Below, in pieces: positions 24,596 to 35,699 of a stretch of 64,000 nucleotides of DNA. Source of the DNA: Piper betle (Eukaryota > Streptophyta > Magnoliopsida > Piperales > Piperaceae); contig JAURVB010000761.1 in NCBI GenBank assembly GCA_033002965.1, positions 5,001 to 69,000 on the forward strand, given 5' to 3'. The notes beneath the pieces are model-generated. The model ran no database searches. It worked only from the letters and a program-made list of their open reading frames with translations, and had not been told where the DNA came from. The position numbers were made by a program, and so were the translations under genes. Position 1 is the first letter of the stretch. The number at the start of each line of letters is the position of its first letter.

Positions 24596-24600
<5 letters not shown>
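24151..24600 (-). repeat. Right terminal inverted region of the Mutator-like element
   Basis: The block is G-rich on the plus strand (GGGGCAGGGGC runs, about 24230-24505), the inverse of the C-rich left end. It then carries two perfect hairpins: TTGTGGGCCGTCGGATC (24511-24527) pairs with 24530-24546 across AG, and TAGGGCAGCGC (24573-24583) pairs with 24590-24600 across ACTGTA. The reading frames over this block (24039-24575 and its complements) are compositional. The tip abuts a TA microsatellite (24599-24626) belonging to, or expanded from, the host LTR. Confidence 0.7.
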
Positions 24601-24626
<26 letters not shown>

Positions 24627-25871
24627 AGTATATAGGGTTATAGTTTTACAAACATGAGTTATCTATATAAGTAGTATTTTCAAAATTTGTGGTACTAACT
24701 TAACTATTTCTGTACCATTTGAGTATCATGGCAGGTATTATATAGAGGATGTGAGGGTGTAAGCTTTTTTGTATAAGTATGATTTTTGTTGTACTGGTGT
24801 GTTGGCTCTTTTGAATAAGTTGTCCTTGCTTATAGCCCATCTGAGTAATGGAATACCCATTTGCTAGTATTTTTTTACCGATAGTTATTTCAAACTTGTA
24901 ATCAAATTTGATTACTGACATTTTTCTCTAATTATATGTATGTAAAGTCCCTTGGCGTTGGTTGGCCTAGGAGCACGGATTGGAAGGCTTAATGCTGGTG
25001 GTGGGGGCCCTATTTACTATGTTATGTATTGAACTTTGTTTTTGTATGGATGAGTATATTATTTTGGCGAGCATGTGCCCTGAATTCTATGAACCATATA
25101 TGATGGATTGGGTTTTATGATATGTTGATTGTGCACACTTTGTTATTATTCATTTTTTTATTATTATATTATTATGGAACAGACAAATGTTGGGGCTAAG
25201 GCTAACCCTCATCTAAAGAATGTATAACACCTAAAGTCCTAGAACATGATGAGAAGCGAATCTACGTACACAAAACTTATTTGGTTGCAGTTGCACGTGT
25301 GTAAAGAAACATGGGTAGGAAGAGTGTATTGGTCTTACCGCATGAAGAACCTACATGAAGGCAAGATGTTAGGGTATGATTCCCTAGCATCCGATGATGC
25401 TTTTGTGTTTAACTTTACTTGCGAGGTATGTGGAACAGGTAACCATGACTCAGTGATTAATATATTGCACTCATCCGCATTAAGAAATCAAGATACCTAA
25501 TTCAATCACTTTAACTAAGTAAAAGAATTTAAGCATGCCAGAGCATCCAACCTCTTAGTTGCATTGGGGATTTTGTCTTCGTGTAGCTCGGAATGATCAT
25601 CGCATTCTTAAAACCACCCTCTTAGACATAAGGGAGGTCCTACTTTTGTTTTGGCTCGGAGTACTCATATAGTAGCTTTAAGTGTAAGATCTATTCTATG
25701 CAATATAACTTTGCGCGCATTCTATGAAACCAAGTATGGTGTTCGTCTTGAGCCTCATGGAGAGTTAAGATCCACTTCTATAAAGTGTGTGTGTGATAGT
25801 CTAATAAGTAACTTTCGAAATTATAATATTACAATTCGGTCCGTCTCTTTAGGCCGAATTGGGGTGTTATA
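24601..25871 (+). mobile_element. Right part of LTR B
   Basis: This continues LTR B after the Mutator-like insertion. A TA tract runs to 24626, then sequence collinear with LTR D 11860-12771: a GGTACTAACTTAA block, a GGATGTGAGGGTGTAAGC block, TGCTTATAGCCCATCTGAG, GCATTCTTAAAACCACCCTC, and the ending GGCCGAATTGGGGTGTTATA at 25852-25871. GTAGA follows at 25872-25876, matching 14279-14283. The open frames at 25246-25500 and 25651-25872 lie in LTR sequence and show no known protein. Confidence 0.72.
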
Positions 25872-27209
25872 GTAGATGTGTCATTATGCTTGGAGCTTAG
25901 ACCTTGGGTCCATTAGGAATCTTCTCAGCTTAATCGCTATACTCTATCATGGTTTGATTTACAGATCATAGGACATGGTATGTGATTGTTTTATTGGACC
26001 CCACTTAATACAAGCCATCTAGACGTAGTTTACTTCCGCGATTAATAACCTTCAAGGATGAGATCCATTGTATTATTTTCAAACTTAGCCCCACCTCATG
26101 TTGCCTTCAAGCCTACTTATGTGAGCCCCTTCCTAGCCTTATATATAGTTTTTATCGAGTTTTCAATGAATCAAGAGTTGGTGAACTTGACCTTGGATAT
26201 ACCGTGGCATGTGCATATGCTGGTCGCAACGGGCTCTGGATTAGTGAACGGGTTGTTCCATTCTCGTGGTATCCCGACATCTCTACATCTTGAGCTTCAT
26301 CACACTCGGAGAGGCGTGGATTAGACAGGTATTGTTGTATACAATACATGTCTAAAGGTGGCTAACTGCCTGAGAGTACTTAGCCCTTGTGATTTGGGCC
26401 GACAAGAGTTATATGGAGGTATAGAAAGGGCTTAGGATATGTGCTTATTCTTGAAAGTGGGGGCTAGATATTGCCGAGATAGGCATTTACCTAGAGTGGC
26501 ACAACACCAGTGTAGTTCGGGATACTATCTAGTTTGCAACTTGATAACTCCTTAGTAAATGCCCTTTAGTGTTTCCATGGAGTTATATATTATTTTTCCT
26601 TCCTTGTGGAAGTCAATTTCTACTTGCTAGTTTGTATTAGGTATTTTTCCTAGTCAGTGACACTCGTTGCTGATATTTTTCCTATTATATGTGTAGGTTT
26701 TATATTCCAATGTGTTGGGTTGGCTTTTGGATAGATAGTTACTGACACACTTGTGCTCAACACGCCGTTATTTTCTTTCATTTTTTTGTTGGTGTTTGAT
26801 TCATGTTTATATATTTATTTGATGTATTGTGATATATGTTCTCATGGACTTTGTATAAGTAGATCAGACATGTCTTTATGAGACATTCAAACTTTAGTTC
26901 CATCAGTTATTTTGATATATTTTTTCCTCTATTTTATCAATTTATATTTTTTATTCTTAGTATATGATGAGTGTTTTCATATTATATCATTGCACGTAAC
27001 TTCTTGTTAAGTTGTTGCACGCATTCATTTATCCTTTCTTGTTGTGTGTTAGCTTTAGTGACGTCTTCCTTTATCGAAATGTCAAAAAAGTTATTTTGGT
27101 CAGTTTTTAATTTAAATCTTGTAAATTAATCGATTTAGACATGATTCAACTTGACTTGTTTTTAATAATTTTGATCAGATTTTGGAGTGAATGAATTCAG
27201 GGTATTATA
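25872..27209 (+). mobile_element. 3' part of LTR C
   Basis: This resumes LTR C where 14283 left off, collinear with the inverted LTR E (54110 down to 53308). Landmarks are the TGCTTGGAGCTTAGACCTTG block near 25890, GACCCCACTTAATACAAG near 25999, TTAATAACCTTCAAGGATGA near 26042, the CCTTATATATAG motif near 26137, CTGCCTGAGAGTACTTAG near 26367, and CCTTGTGGAAGTC near 26603. A putative LTR end, CAGGGTATTATA at 27198-27209, resembles the GGGTGTTATA end of LTR B. The last 250 bp are the least certain part. No gene was recognised. Confidence 0.6.
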
Positions 27210-27844
27210 ATTTAATTATTGATGATAGAAAGTGTTGACGCCAAAGGGACCTCTTAGTGTTGACAAATAGGTATCACAACCCGGCAAGAGAGAAGTCATA
27301 CTATTAGAGGCTTCGGAGTTGAGGGTTAGGGTTTCAAACCTCAATCCTTCGATGAATATTATTTAGATTAGGAAGATGACGATTATAGTTAAGTGCTGCA
27401 TACGGGGGCGTTAGAAGACTTGGCTAGGAGGTAAAAAAGTGGTAGACTATGTTATTTTTAGTTCCAAATATGATAACTCTTAAAGAAAACTAAACAGAAA
27501 TTTGTGTCGATACCAAATGAATTTGTATCCCGTTGGATTTTGAGGGTTTTCTAGGTTTGAGCTAAAATGTGGTCACCCCTGCCTCCTCCCCTTCGTAACA
27601 AAACTTTTATATAAATTAATTTGAAAATTTAGAACTGATAACGACATCTTCTAATCTGGATTAGTAGGCGCTAAGACTTTCCAAATCTCTCTAACACCAG
27701 CAACAACCATAAAAAATATTAAAAAAAAGAGAGACATTCTTTTTTTATTACTTGTTTAGTTTACCAGCCCGGCCGCCGCCGGCGAAGGCGACCGCCGGAA
27801 AGTTGCCGCCTTTGCCCAGAGGCCGCCAACTGCTCCGCTGCGTG
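27210..27844 (+). promoter_or_regulatory. Upstream region of the LIKE-COV gene, candidate TATA at 27608-27615
   Basis: This is sequence between the repeat nest and the LIKE-COV start codon. TATATAAA at 27608-27615 lies about 237 bp before the ATG, compatible with a TATA box and a leader of roughly 200 bases. The leader from about 27680 is AC/A-rich, then CG-rich just before the ATG. A CCACCCCTGCCTCCTCCCC patch is seen near 27575. No repeat ends were identified and no start site can be proven. Confidence 0.35.
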
Positions 27845-30800
27845 ATGGGCGACGCGAGGTCGCCGATCGCCATGGTCAGCCGTGACCGAGATCGCGGGCT
27901 CCTCAACCCCGTCTCCGATTCCGGCGACGACGCCAACTCCAAACCCTCCTCCTCCGCCGCCGACGCTGCCTCCTCCTCCTCCCACCACTCCGGCCGAGAG
28001 GTATCTGCGTCGAGGATTGAATTTTTTTGTCTTCCCAATTTGCTTTATTTTGAGATCCGTGTAGTTTGTGGTGTTGCTCGCTAGAGGTTTGTTTCAATGG
28101 TTTTGCGTGTAGTAGTAAAGAACATTTGCAAATCCAAATTTAGATTGGTTGTTCGGTTGAAACTAGTTTGTGGATTGAGTTTTTTGATTATTGCTAACTC
28201 GAGAAGCTAGAACTGATTTTTTTTTACTTTTGGTGCCTATATTCAAACTTCTTGCAGATGTTGTTATTGGTGCAGTCGGTGTTCAGATGGCTGTATGTTT
28301 ATTGCTTTGTTATTGTTAAGTGTAAGTGTATAAATTTCAATTTGTTAGTTTGGATTAGTAGCTTGTATAATGAAGATTTTTCGGTTCCCATATTGTTGCA
28401 AACTTTAACTTGCAGGACAATTTAGTTTCTAGTTGTTGAAAAGGTAAAGGCATATAGGTGGAAGAGGTTGAAGGCAGTAGGACAGAGGAGCTTAGGAAAG
28501 AAGAGAAATTGGTGAAACTGATGAGATCTCAATACCTTCTTCCCTGCTTATATTATATATGCAAAAATAAGTACAAAAGTTGACACAAATATAAGAGCGC
28601 ATTCATATAAAAAGCTCGAAAAATTAGTTTGAAACTTAAACAATGGAAGAAACAGGATAAACTTTAGTCCTTCTACACTTTTCATGTTCACTGTTCATCA
28701 ATGCATCCCCTTGTGTTGTTACCTGCCTCCCTCTTACAGTGTATGGATCAATTTTTTTCATTATCTTTTAAAAATATTATTGCTAATACTATAACTGATT
28801 CTTTTGGGGCATCATCAAAATTTTGCAGATGTTCTTATTGTGAAATTGGTTTTTAGATAGCTTTATCTTTATTGTTTTCATTATTATACAGTAGATGTAT
28901 TTGAGCTTCAATTTGTTGGTCTAGGATTAGTATTTTGTAATGAGAATTTTGCAGTGGCCCGATTGTTTTTTCTCTCTGCTGCTTATGTTTATGCATCTTT
29001 TATAGCTTTAATCACAGTAGATAACACTTTTAAATTTGAAATTGTGCATCAATTCAGTTGCGTTTCAGGTCCATGCCCATTAATGTATGCCCATGAGTTG
29101 TGTTACCTGCCATACCTTTGCTGTTAATGGAGCAATATTTTTATTATTGCTACCCGAGGACCTTTTTTCTTTTGGTAGTTATGATAATATTAGTTCTCAC
29201 CAACAATCAGAAGTTGAGAAAAGCACTATACACTAATTCAATGATAGAGATAGAACCATTAAAGAGCCGATTAACCATAAGAAATTGTAGTAGATCTTCC
29301 GTTGTTGTTTTTTTGTCTGCTATGTTGTGATGCAACTTAATGCAAGATAACTAGAGAAAAATGTTCACACAGATTCATCTTCTCATAATCTTACTCAAAA
29401 TCACAAAGAAGATAAGCAAGGAGTAGCACAAAGCAAAGATATCACAAAGCAAAGGAAAATATTTCTTGTATTTAATAATGATGGATATGGCAAATAGCCT
29501 ACAATGCTTGTATTTATAGAAAAATACATAAGATCATACTTGAACTAGAAAAAATAACTAAGACTCCAACTTGGATAAGAAACAACTAAATACGACTCAA
29601 ATAGGAATCCAAATAATCATTGACTCTAACTAATTATAAGACTTAAATACTAGTGCAACTAGAAACTCTTACATTAGATACTTCTAAAATAATTAGAAAA
29701 TATTATAACTTCTAAAAAAATTAAATATTGCCTGTCATTAGTCTCCCTTGGTTGAAAAGAACTCGCCCTCGAGTTTGGCAGGAAGATAATCTGTGAAATC
29801 TATTGAAGGAAGACCACGAGAAGTTTTGTTTGCACCATACAGTGATAAGTTGAACTATATGTCATCAATCCCCTCTTATAAATAAAAACTCATCCTCAAG
29901 TTTGTAGCTTCAACTTCTAGCTTACACTAAACTCACATTTGAGAGATAAACTGTAGTCATCAATCACTCCAAGAGTGTTGAATTCAAACTTGACAAATCA
30001 ACTTTTGAAATAGAATCTTTGAGTGATCATGAATAACATCTCGATAATATGGATCCACGTAAGTCTCTTTAATCAACAAATTTGATTTAGATGGAACTCT
30101 TATATCTTCAAGCAACGAGGATGGAGATTTTGTAAGCTCTTTTGTAACAACCAAATTAAGGATTTTCCCTTGTGAATCTTCAACATAAGTATCTTCAGTT
30201 AAATTGTCAACAGTACGCTAATACTGATTATCATGAAGTTGTGTAAGATCTGGAGAGACTTGAGCCAGTGGAGGTTGTTGATCCTTAGGACCACTAAGAG
30301 AATTCAAATCATCCTTAGGCCCGTCAATCGGAATATAATTGCTCAAAGGAAATGACAAACAATATTTCTTTATATTCCAAAAGAAAGAATACCGATTGCG
30401 AATAGAAGAATACTCAACCTTATTAAAGTTACACCATGGAGAACCCATAACAACATGACATGCAGATGTAGGCACACTATCACACCAAACAAATTGACTA
30501 AAAGTACCCATATAAATAGTAAAGGTACACATATGAGTAACCTTAAAATAACAATGATTATGAGGCAGGCTAGCAAAATATGGGTGTGGATTGCGATAAA
30601 TTGGTGAACCTAATTGATGTACCATGCATTCCGAATTATAATTGCCTGGAATTAGATGATTAATAATCAATTTAACTATGCATCCATTCAATAATATAGA
30701 GGTCCCAAACTTAGTAGTGTGTAACTCATCTTCTAAGTGTGGATGGTAAGAGGATTGAGTCTTATCACAATATAAACAATCCATCTCAAAGTAATAAGTA

Positions 30801-33800
30801 AACATATTATTTTGGAGCCATGATCAAAGAGATTAATCACCAAAGAAGATACCAAGCAAACACAGGAAACTTGCAGCCAAGATATACCCAACTTGACTTG
30901 TAGTTGTTCAGCAATATCTCAAAATAAAAGATGTAAACAACACCAGCAACGACTAGGGCAATAGACTTCAATTTCAGCAACAAAATCAACTAATAGGGAG
31001 TCAAAAGAAAACCTAACTTGATGTCACATGTGAGTAGAACCAATCAGAGTAATATGGCTGCACCAAAGTCATGTTTGAGTAGACTTTGTAACAACAAGAA
31101 CAGCCACAAAATATATGTACAGCAATTGTTGATGTGGATCTTCACAAACCAAATGTCGCCTTTTGGTATTAATCCAGCAACTGATGTTGCCAAGCAGAAA
31201 CCAGGCTTGTATGGCTACAGATAACAAAGTGGAGATGTTGCCCCACACAAACTGTTGTTACTGCACCAATGGCAAAGAGGAGGTGTCACCTTGCAGTTTT
31301 TACTCCCAAAGAGCAGCAACACAAAAGTTGAGGTCGCTTTATGCAATAACTGCAGTAGCTGCTTCTCAACACTTTTGCTGAATGTCGCCTCAGTCAGATT
31401 GTTATCCCAAGGAAGGAGCAAAGTCGACCAGCAGAAAATCAAACAGGTTGTTGACACTCTGCTGGAAACATGCAAATAGCAGCTACCAAAAGGGGATGAT
31501 TTTGCCTAGGAAAAACCTTGAGAATCCCAACAGCTGGAAGCAGATGTCACCCCTATGTGGAAGAACAACTTGGCGGCGCTTTTGATGAAATTAAGGTCGC
31601 TGGTGTTGTGAAAACAACAAGTAGATAGAAGGTGCGATGGGGTGGTGATGGGGATTAAAAACAGGAGCACTAAGGATCGAATTGGTTCTGAATACCAGTT
31701 GATGCAACTTAATGCAAGATAACTAGAGAAAAGGTTCACACAGATTCCTCTTCTTTATAATCTTATTTTAAATCACAAAGAAGATGAGCAAGGAGTAGCA
31801 CAAAGCAAAAGAAAATATGTTTTGTCTTCAATAATGATAGATGTGGCAAATAGCCTACAATGCTTTTATTTATAAAATAATACATAAGATCCTGCTTGAA
31901 CTGGAAAAAATAACTAAGACTCCAACTTGTATAAGAAACAACTAAATATGACTCAAATAGTAAATCAAATAGCATTTACTCTAACTTATTATAAGACTTA
32001 AGCACTAGTGCAACTAGAAACTCTTGTATTAGACAGTTCCAATATAACTAGTTTATATAATAACTACTAAAATTTGAATACTGTCTGTCATCATCTTATT
32101 TCATAGCTTTTGTCTCAGTAGAGAACGCTTTCAAATTTGAAATTGCACATCAAGTTAGTTTGGTTGTCAGGTCAGCATTGATAAATGTATGCCTGTTTAC
32201 TGTTATCTGCCTTCCCCTTTGCTATTTATAGATCAAATTTGATTATTGCAAACCCAAGAGCTGATCTTTTACAGGCATCATCTAATAGGCTTGAAATCAA
32301 GTTAGGGAAGTTGAATTAAGATCTATGGAAGTGGGAAACCTAAATCAAGGTTACGATTCTCAATTTAGGGATTTGAGATTAGCAATGACTCTTTTGAGGG
32401 GTTGGCTGCATTTTTGAGAGAAAATAAAGGAAACTAATCGAAAAGTTAAAATGGAAGCGTATTTTGTTTATTAAAAAGATGAAGTACGAACATATTGAGT
32501 TTCATATACAGATTTTATTTTAAACACCAGTTACCTGCCTACTCAATATAAGACCCATAGGCCCAACATGATAAAAATATAGTAGAAATACCATGAGATA
32601 ACTAAGTAGTCTAACATCGTCAGTCTCAGATGTTGGTATTGGTGTAGTTGGTTCTTTGATTGCAGTATTTTTATTGTTTAATGATTATTGTACAGTTCTC
32701 TTTTTTTAATTTCAGATCGTTATTGGGGCTAGCATCTTATACAATGAGAATTTTGCAGTGGCCTTATTTTCTGTGTTACATCTCATCAGAACTTTGAAAT
32801 TGTTGTCTTCTGTTCTAGGATTGTTCATCTGATGTTGTTGATTAGCAAATGGCTTTTTAAATACATGATTTACTTATGGTTGTTGCCTTTGTTTAATTTT
32901 TCTGTTTTGCAGGCTTTTTATAAAGTAGTTCGAAGCTGGGCTTCAAAGAAATTTATGACTGGATGGTAAGTTTTTTACATATATGTAGCCTTGATCTTAA
33001 TAATGTTCGTACTTATAATTTATCTGTGAGCATTCGTGCTGGTTCTGGCATTGAGTGTAAAAAGTTAAAAAGTCAATGTTATATCCAAACAATCAACTTG
33101 CTACATAGCATGCAGCATTTTTGGCATCTTAGTTCTGCAAACATCTTTGTTTGTTACAGTCATTGCCAGATTGCAATTTTTTAGTCTACGTGGACTTCTG
33201 TGATGATATAAGCATAGTGTTGCAGTGTATCACATTTTACTCCTTGCTTTCTCACTTGTACCTAAGCATAAAATTGCATATATGCTGGATACAAACTTGG
33301 TTTTGAGTGTCTAATGGTATTGTTAAGCATAAGGTTATAGTGTTTAGTTAAAATTTTCTTGTTCCAGTTATAGGTTTTTTATCAGTTAATTATACTTATA
33401 TATCTACTGCATACATTTTTATCAGTTAGATGTCACAAAATTTTGACACTGCAAGGTTGATTTGGTATGAGCTTTAGTTTTCCGTGCATTGATTAACCCA
33501 GAATGTGATGCTTTCATAAAAAGCTATAGGTGAATGTGATGCTTTTCGATCGTGCTACCATCCTTTAACAGCTGCGATTCAAACTGCCTGAAGTACTTCA
33601 CTACAAGGGAAAATTGCAGGAAATAACTTGTACATAATGAGCGAGATAAAACATTTTGTCCAATATTCATGAAAAGCATGTAACTGTGTTCCCCGTTACA
33701 GATTTTTTATGTTTCTTTTGGACTATCATGATTTTATTTTAGTTTTGCCCACGATTTACCATTTGACTGCCTTTTGGTGCACATCTTACTTGTGGAAAGT

Positions 33801-35699
33801 CGTGTGAGATGTGCACTATATTTGGTGTTGGAAGAATGCTTTTTGATGTATTACCTTAAGATATATAAAGAATTTCCAATGCCCTTTTTCTACATTTATA
33901 TTATATTCTGCTGAGAAGAAGCAAAATTCAGCTTCTTCTGGGAAGAAAGCGGGATGCAATTTCTGCTGGAAAACAAACAGAACACAGTGTACTGTGGATG
34001 AAATATGTTGCAAAGGGCTGGAATGGCAACATTTTGTGCATTGCTATCTGTTAATTGCTTCAAACTGCATTGAATCCTTGTTTTATGCACCTTTTTGTTC
34101 CCATGAGACCTTTTTCTGGTGAAGGAATTAAAAATTTTTTTGTGCTAGTTACTTGATTTTTTATTGGTTCTGATTTTTTTTTTAATATACTTTGCAGTGT
34201 TATTCTGTTTCCTATAGCAATAACCTTCTACATCACATGGTGGTTTATTCATTTTGTGGATGGCTTCTTCTCGCCAATATATGAACAGCTTGGAATCAAC
34301 ATATTTGGTACAGATATCACACATTTTATCTGCACATTTTTTCCTATGTATCCTTGTTGTATACCTTATTGTAAGAATGAATTATCTCTTAAATATTTAG
34401 GACAGACTCTTAATTTTGCATACCCCATGATCAATCTTACTAAACAGTGTTTTGGGGAATGATGGGATAGAATTATACTTGTAAGATCATTCAGTGTGGT
34501 TGATCCTTTTGGCAGTCTTTTTAATTTATTTTTATTAAGTCTAATTTCATGGTGCACGTAAGTCAGTTCTGCTATATCTTCAATCAACTTTTTGAACGTT
34601 GAACATCCTATTTTAATTGACCCAATAAGTGTGATGTGGAATTCTAAACTGCCCTAAATGTCTGTCTTTTATTAAGTTGACTCAGTTTTCTTTTACTGTA
34701 TTATGTTTCTTACTGAATTAGACATTTCTGTTCTCAGGTCTTGGGTTCGTTACATCTGTCACTTTCATATTTTTGGTGGGTGTGTTCATGTCATCATGGT
34801 TGGGTGCTTCCGTCCTTAGCCTTGGAGAATGGTTCATCAAGAGGATGCCTTTCGTTCGGCATATTTATAATGCTTCCAAACAAATTAGTTCTGCCATATC
34901 TCCTGGTATCATCTTTTTATTTTCACATTACTAGTCTGGTTAGGTTATTGGTTTGGGATTCCATAATGTGGTACATTTTTTATATCTTGCAGATCAGAAC
35001 ACACAAGCATTCAAGGAAGTGGCTATCATTAGACATCCTCGGATTGGTGAATATGCATTTGGTTTTATCACATCTGTGGTAGTTCTGCAGGTCTGGAACA
35101 AACTACAACATATCTTTCTAATTACTTCAATTGTTGTAGCCTATGCAAGGTCATCCTATCATCGCTAACATTCTTCTAAGCTGAGCATTTAGAGTCGATA
35201 CCCATCATTTCTTCTCCTGCATTTGTTGATCAGCTGACAAAGATATAAAAAGATTTTTATATTTTTGACTTGGTGATCCTCAGAGTTACTCCGCTGAAGA
35301 GGAGCTCTGTTGTGTCTACGTGCCAACAAACCATCTGTACATTGGAGATATATTTTTGATCAACTCGAAGGATGTGATAAGACCAAATTTGTCTGTGCGT
35401 GAGGGGATTGGTAAGTATCTCATGTCAGGGGCATACGTTTGATTTTGAGTTTATTTAATAATGGCATCTTATAGTGGTCTCTAGAACTTGATTAAGAAGT
35501 GGTTGGTTGCATTAAAATGCCACCTACTTCATCATTCATTGAAATTATTTGCTGCCGACAGCTCAATTTTAATAGCTGTGTTTTGTTTCTGGTGATTGTA
35601 GAAATAGTTGTTTCGGGTGGTATGTCAATGCCTCAGATTTTGCCCACATTGGATTCACAATCATTTGACACCGACAGAAGCAGAAGTACAAGAAACTAA
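27845..35699 (+). CDS. LCV1: LIKE-COV (COV1-family, DUF502) membrane protein, 7 exons
   Basis: Seven exons join in frame: 27845-28000, 32913-32965, 34198-34307, 34738-34905, 34993-35090, 35284-35410 and 35602-35699, giving 269 residues. All introns are GT-AG and no stop interrupts. The N-terminus (residues 1-52, MGDARSPIAMVSRDRDRGLL, Ser-rich) is cytosolic-like. Membrane segments fall near residues 70-90 (VILFPIAITFYITWWFIHFV) and 110-135. Conserved family blocks are KKFMTG, VDGFFSPIYEQLG, YNASKQISSAISPDQN, HPRIGEYAFGF, VPTNHLYIGDIFL and GIEIVVSGGMSMPQ. Known of the family: Arabidopsis COV1 limits vascular tissue formation in stems, and COV/LCV proteins act at the Golgi and affect vacuolar protein sorting. 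Length matches the family. It resembles LCV1 more than COV1 from memory of the N-terminus; that choice is less sure than the family. Intron 1 (28001-32912) is unusually long and filled with repeats and a retroelement. Confidence 0.95.
29328..32090 (-). mobile_element. Small non-autonomous Ty3-type LTR retrotransposon in LCV intron 1
   Basis: Two direct repeats, 29328-29737 and 31700-32090, share starts (TGATGCAACTTAATGCAAGA) and ends (CTGTCA). On the minus strand a primer-binding site, TGGTATTCAGAACC at 31697-31684, directly follows the 5' LTR and resembles the initiator-Met tRNA site. A purine tract, AAGGGAGA at 29749-29742, precedes the 3' LTR. So the element lies on the minus strand, with its 5' LTR at 31700-32090. 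The 1.96-kb interior holds a decayed protease-like frame and no reverse transcriptase that I can see. The LTRs differ by many substitutions and small indels, so the insertion is not recent. Flanks (TGTTG and TCATC) show no TSD. Confidence 0.85.
30218..30805 (-). pseudogene. Decayed Ty3-type gag-protease fragment
   Basis: This 195-residue frame lies inside the retroelement. Its middle has the order typical of plant Ty3-type retropepsin regions: KLIINHL where the catalytic D-S/T-G would lie, MVHQLG, NPHPYF, then CDSVPTSACHVVMGSPWCN, a decayed form of the CD-P-LLGRPW block, and a NRYSFFWN segment. The catalytic Asp is replaced (LIIN), so it is inactive as a protease. No zinc knuckle or reverse transcriptase accompanies it. 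Assignment rests on motif order recognised by eye. Confidence 0.65.

Larger units (their letters stand above)
16722..24600 (+). mobile_element. Mutator-like element with hairpin-bearing termini, transposase broken
   Basis: Related inverted ends bound this 7.9-kb unit. Both ends carry CAGTGCGCTGC-type sequence and a GTCGGATC/GATCCGAC palindrome, in opposite orientation, followed inward by a C-rich (left) or G-rich (right) block and then by GACTCGAGTC-type motifs. Between them lies a FAR1/MULE-type transposase pseudogene. The element sits in a TA-rich tract of LTR B, so any 8-11 bp TSD is hidden by the TATATA context. Known of the family: MULEs have long inverted ends and a DDE transposase; Jittery-like MULEs are the relatives of the domesticated FHY3/FAR1 genes. 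Element identity rests on the transposase plus inverted ends; exact termini are uncertain by a few bases. Confidence 0.72.
28187..32760. repeat. Degenerate duplications within LCV intron 1
   Basis: Several landmarks recur in the same order. AGATGTT...ATTGG blocks start at 28256, 28827 and 32628. TGTTACCTGCC-like blocks lie at 28717, 29099 and 32205. A TTTGAAATTG...CATCAA block occurs at 29036 and 32136. The motif TTTTGCAGTGGCC occurs near 28950 and 32752. The intron thus grew by at least two segmental duplications of about 0.4-0.6 kb before or around the retroelement insertion at 29328-32090. The copies are clearly diverged. No coding sequence is involved. Confidence 0.7.

Noticed and set aside
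34741..35168. Open frames over LCV exons 4 and 5 read as separate small genes
   Set aside because: They are single-exon readings through introns of the seven-exon LCV gene.
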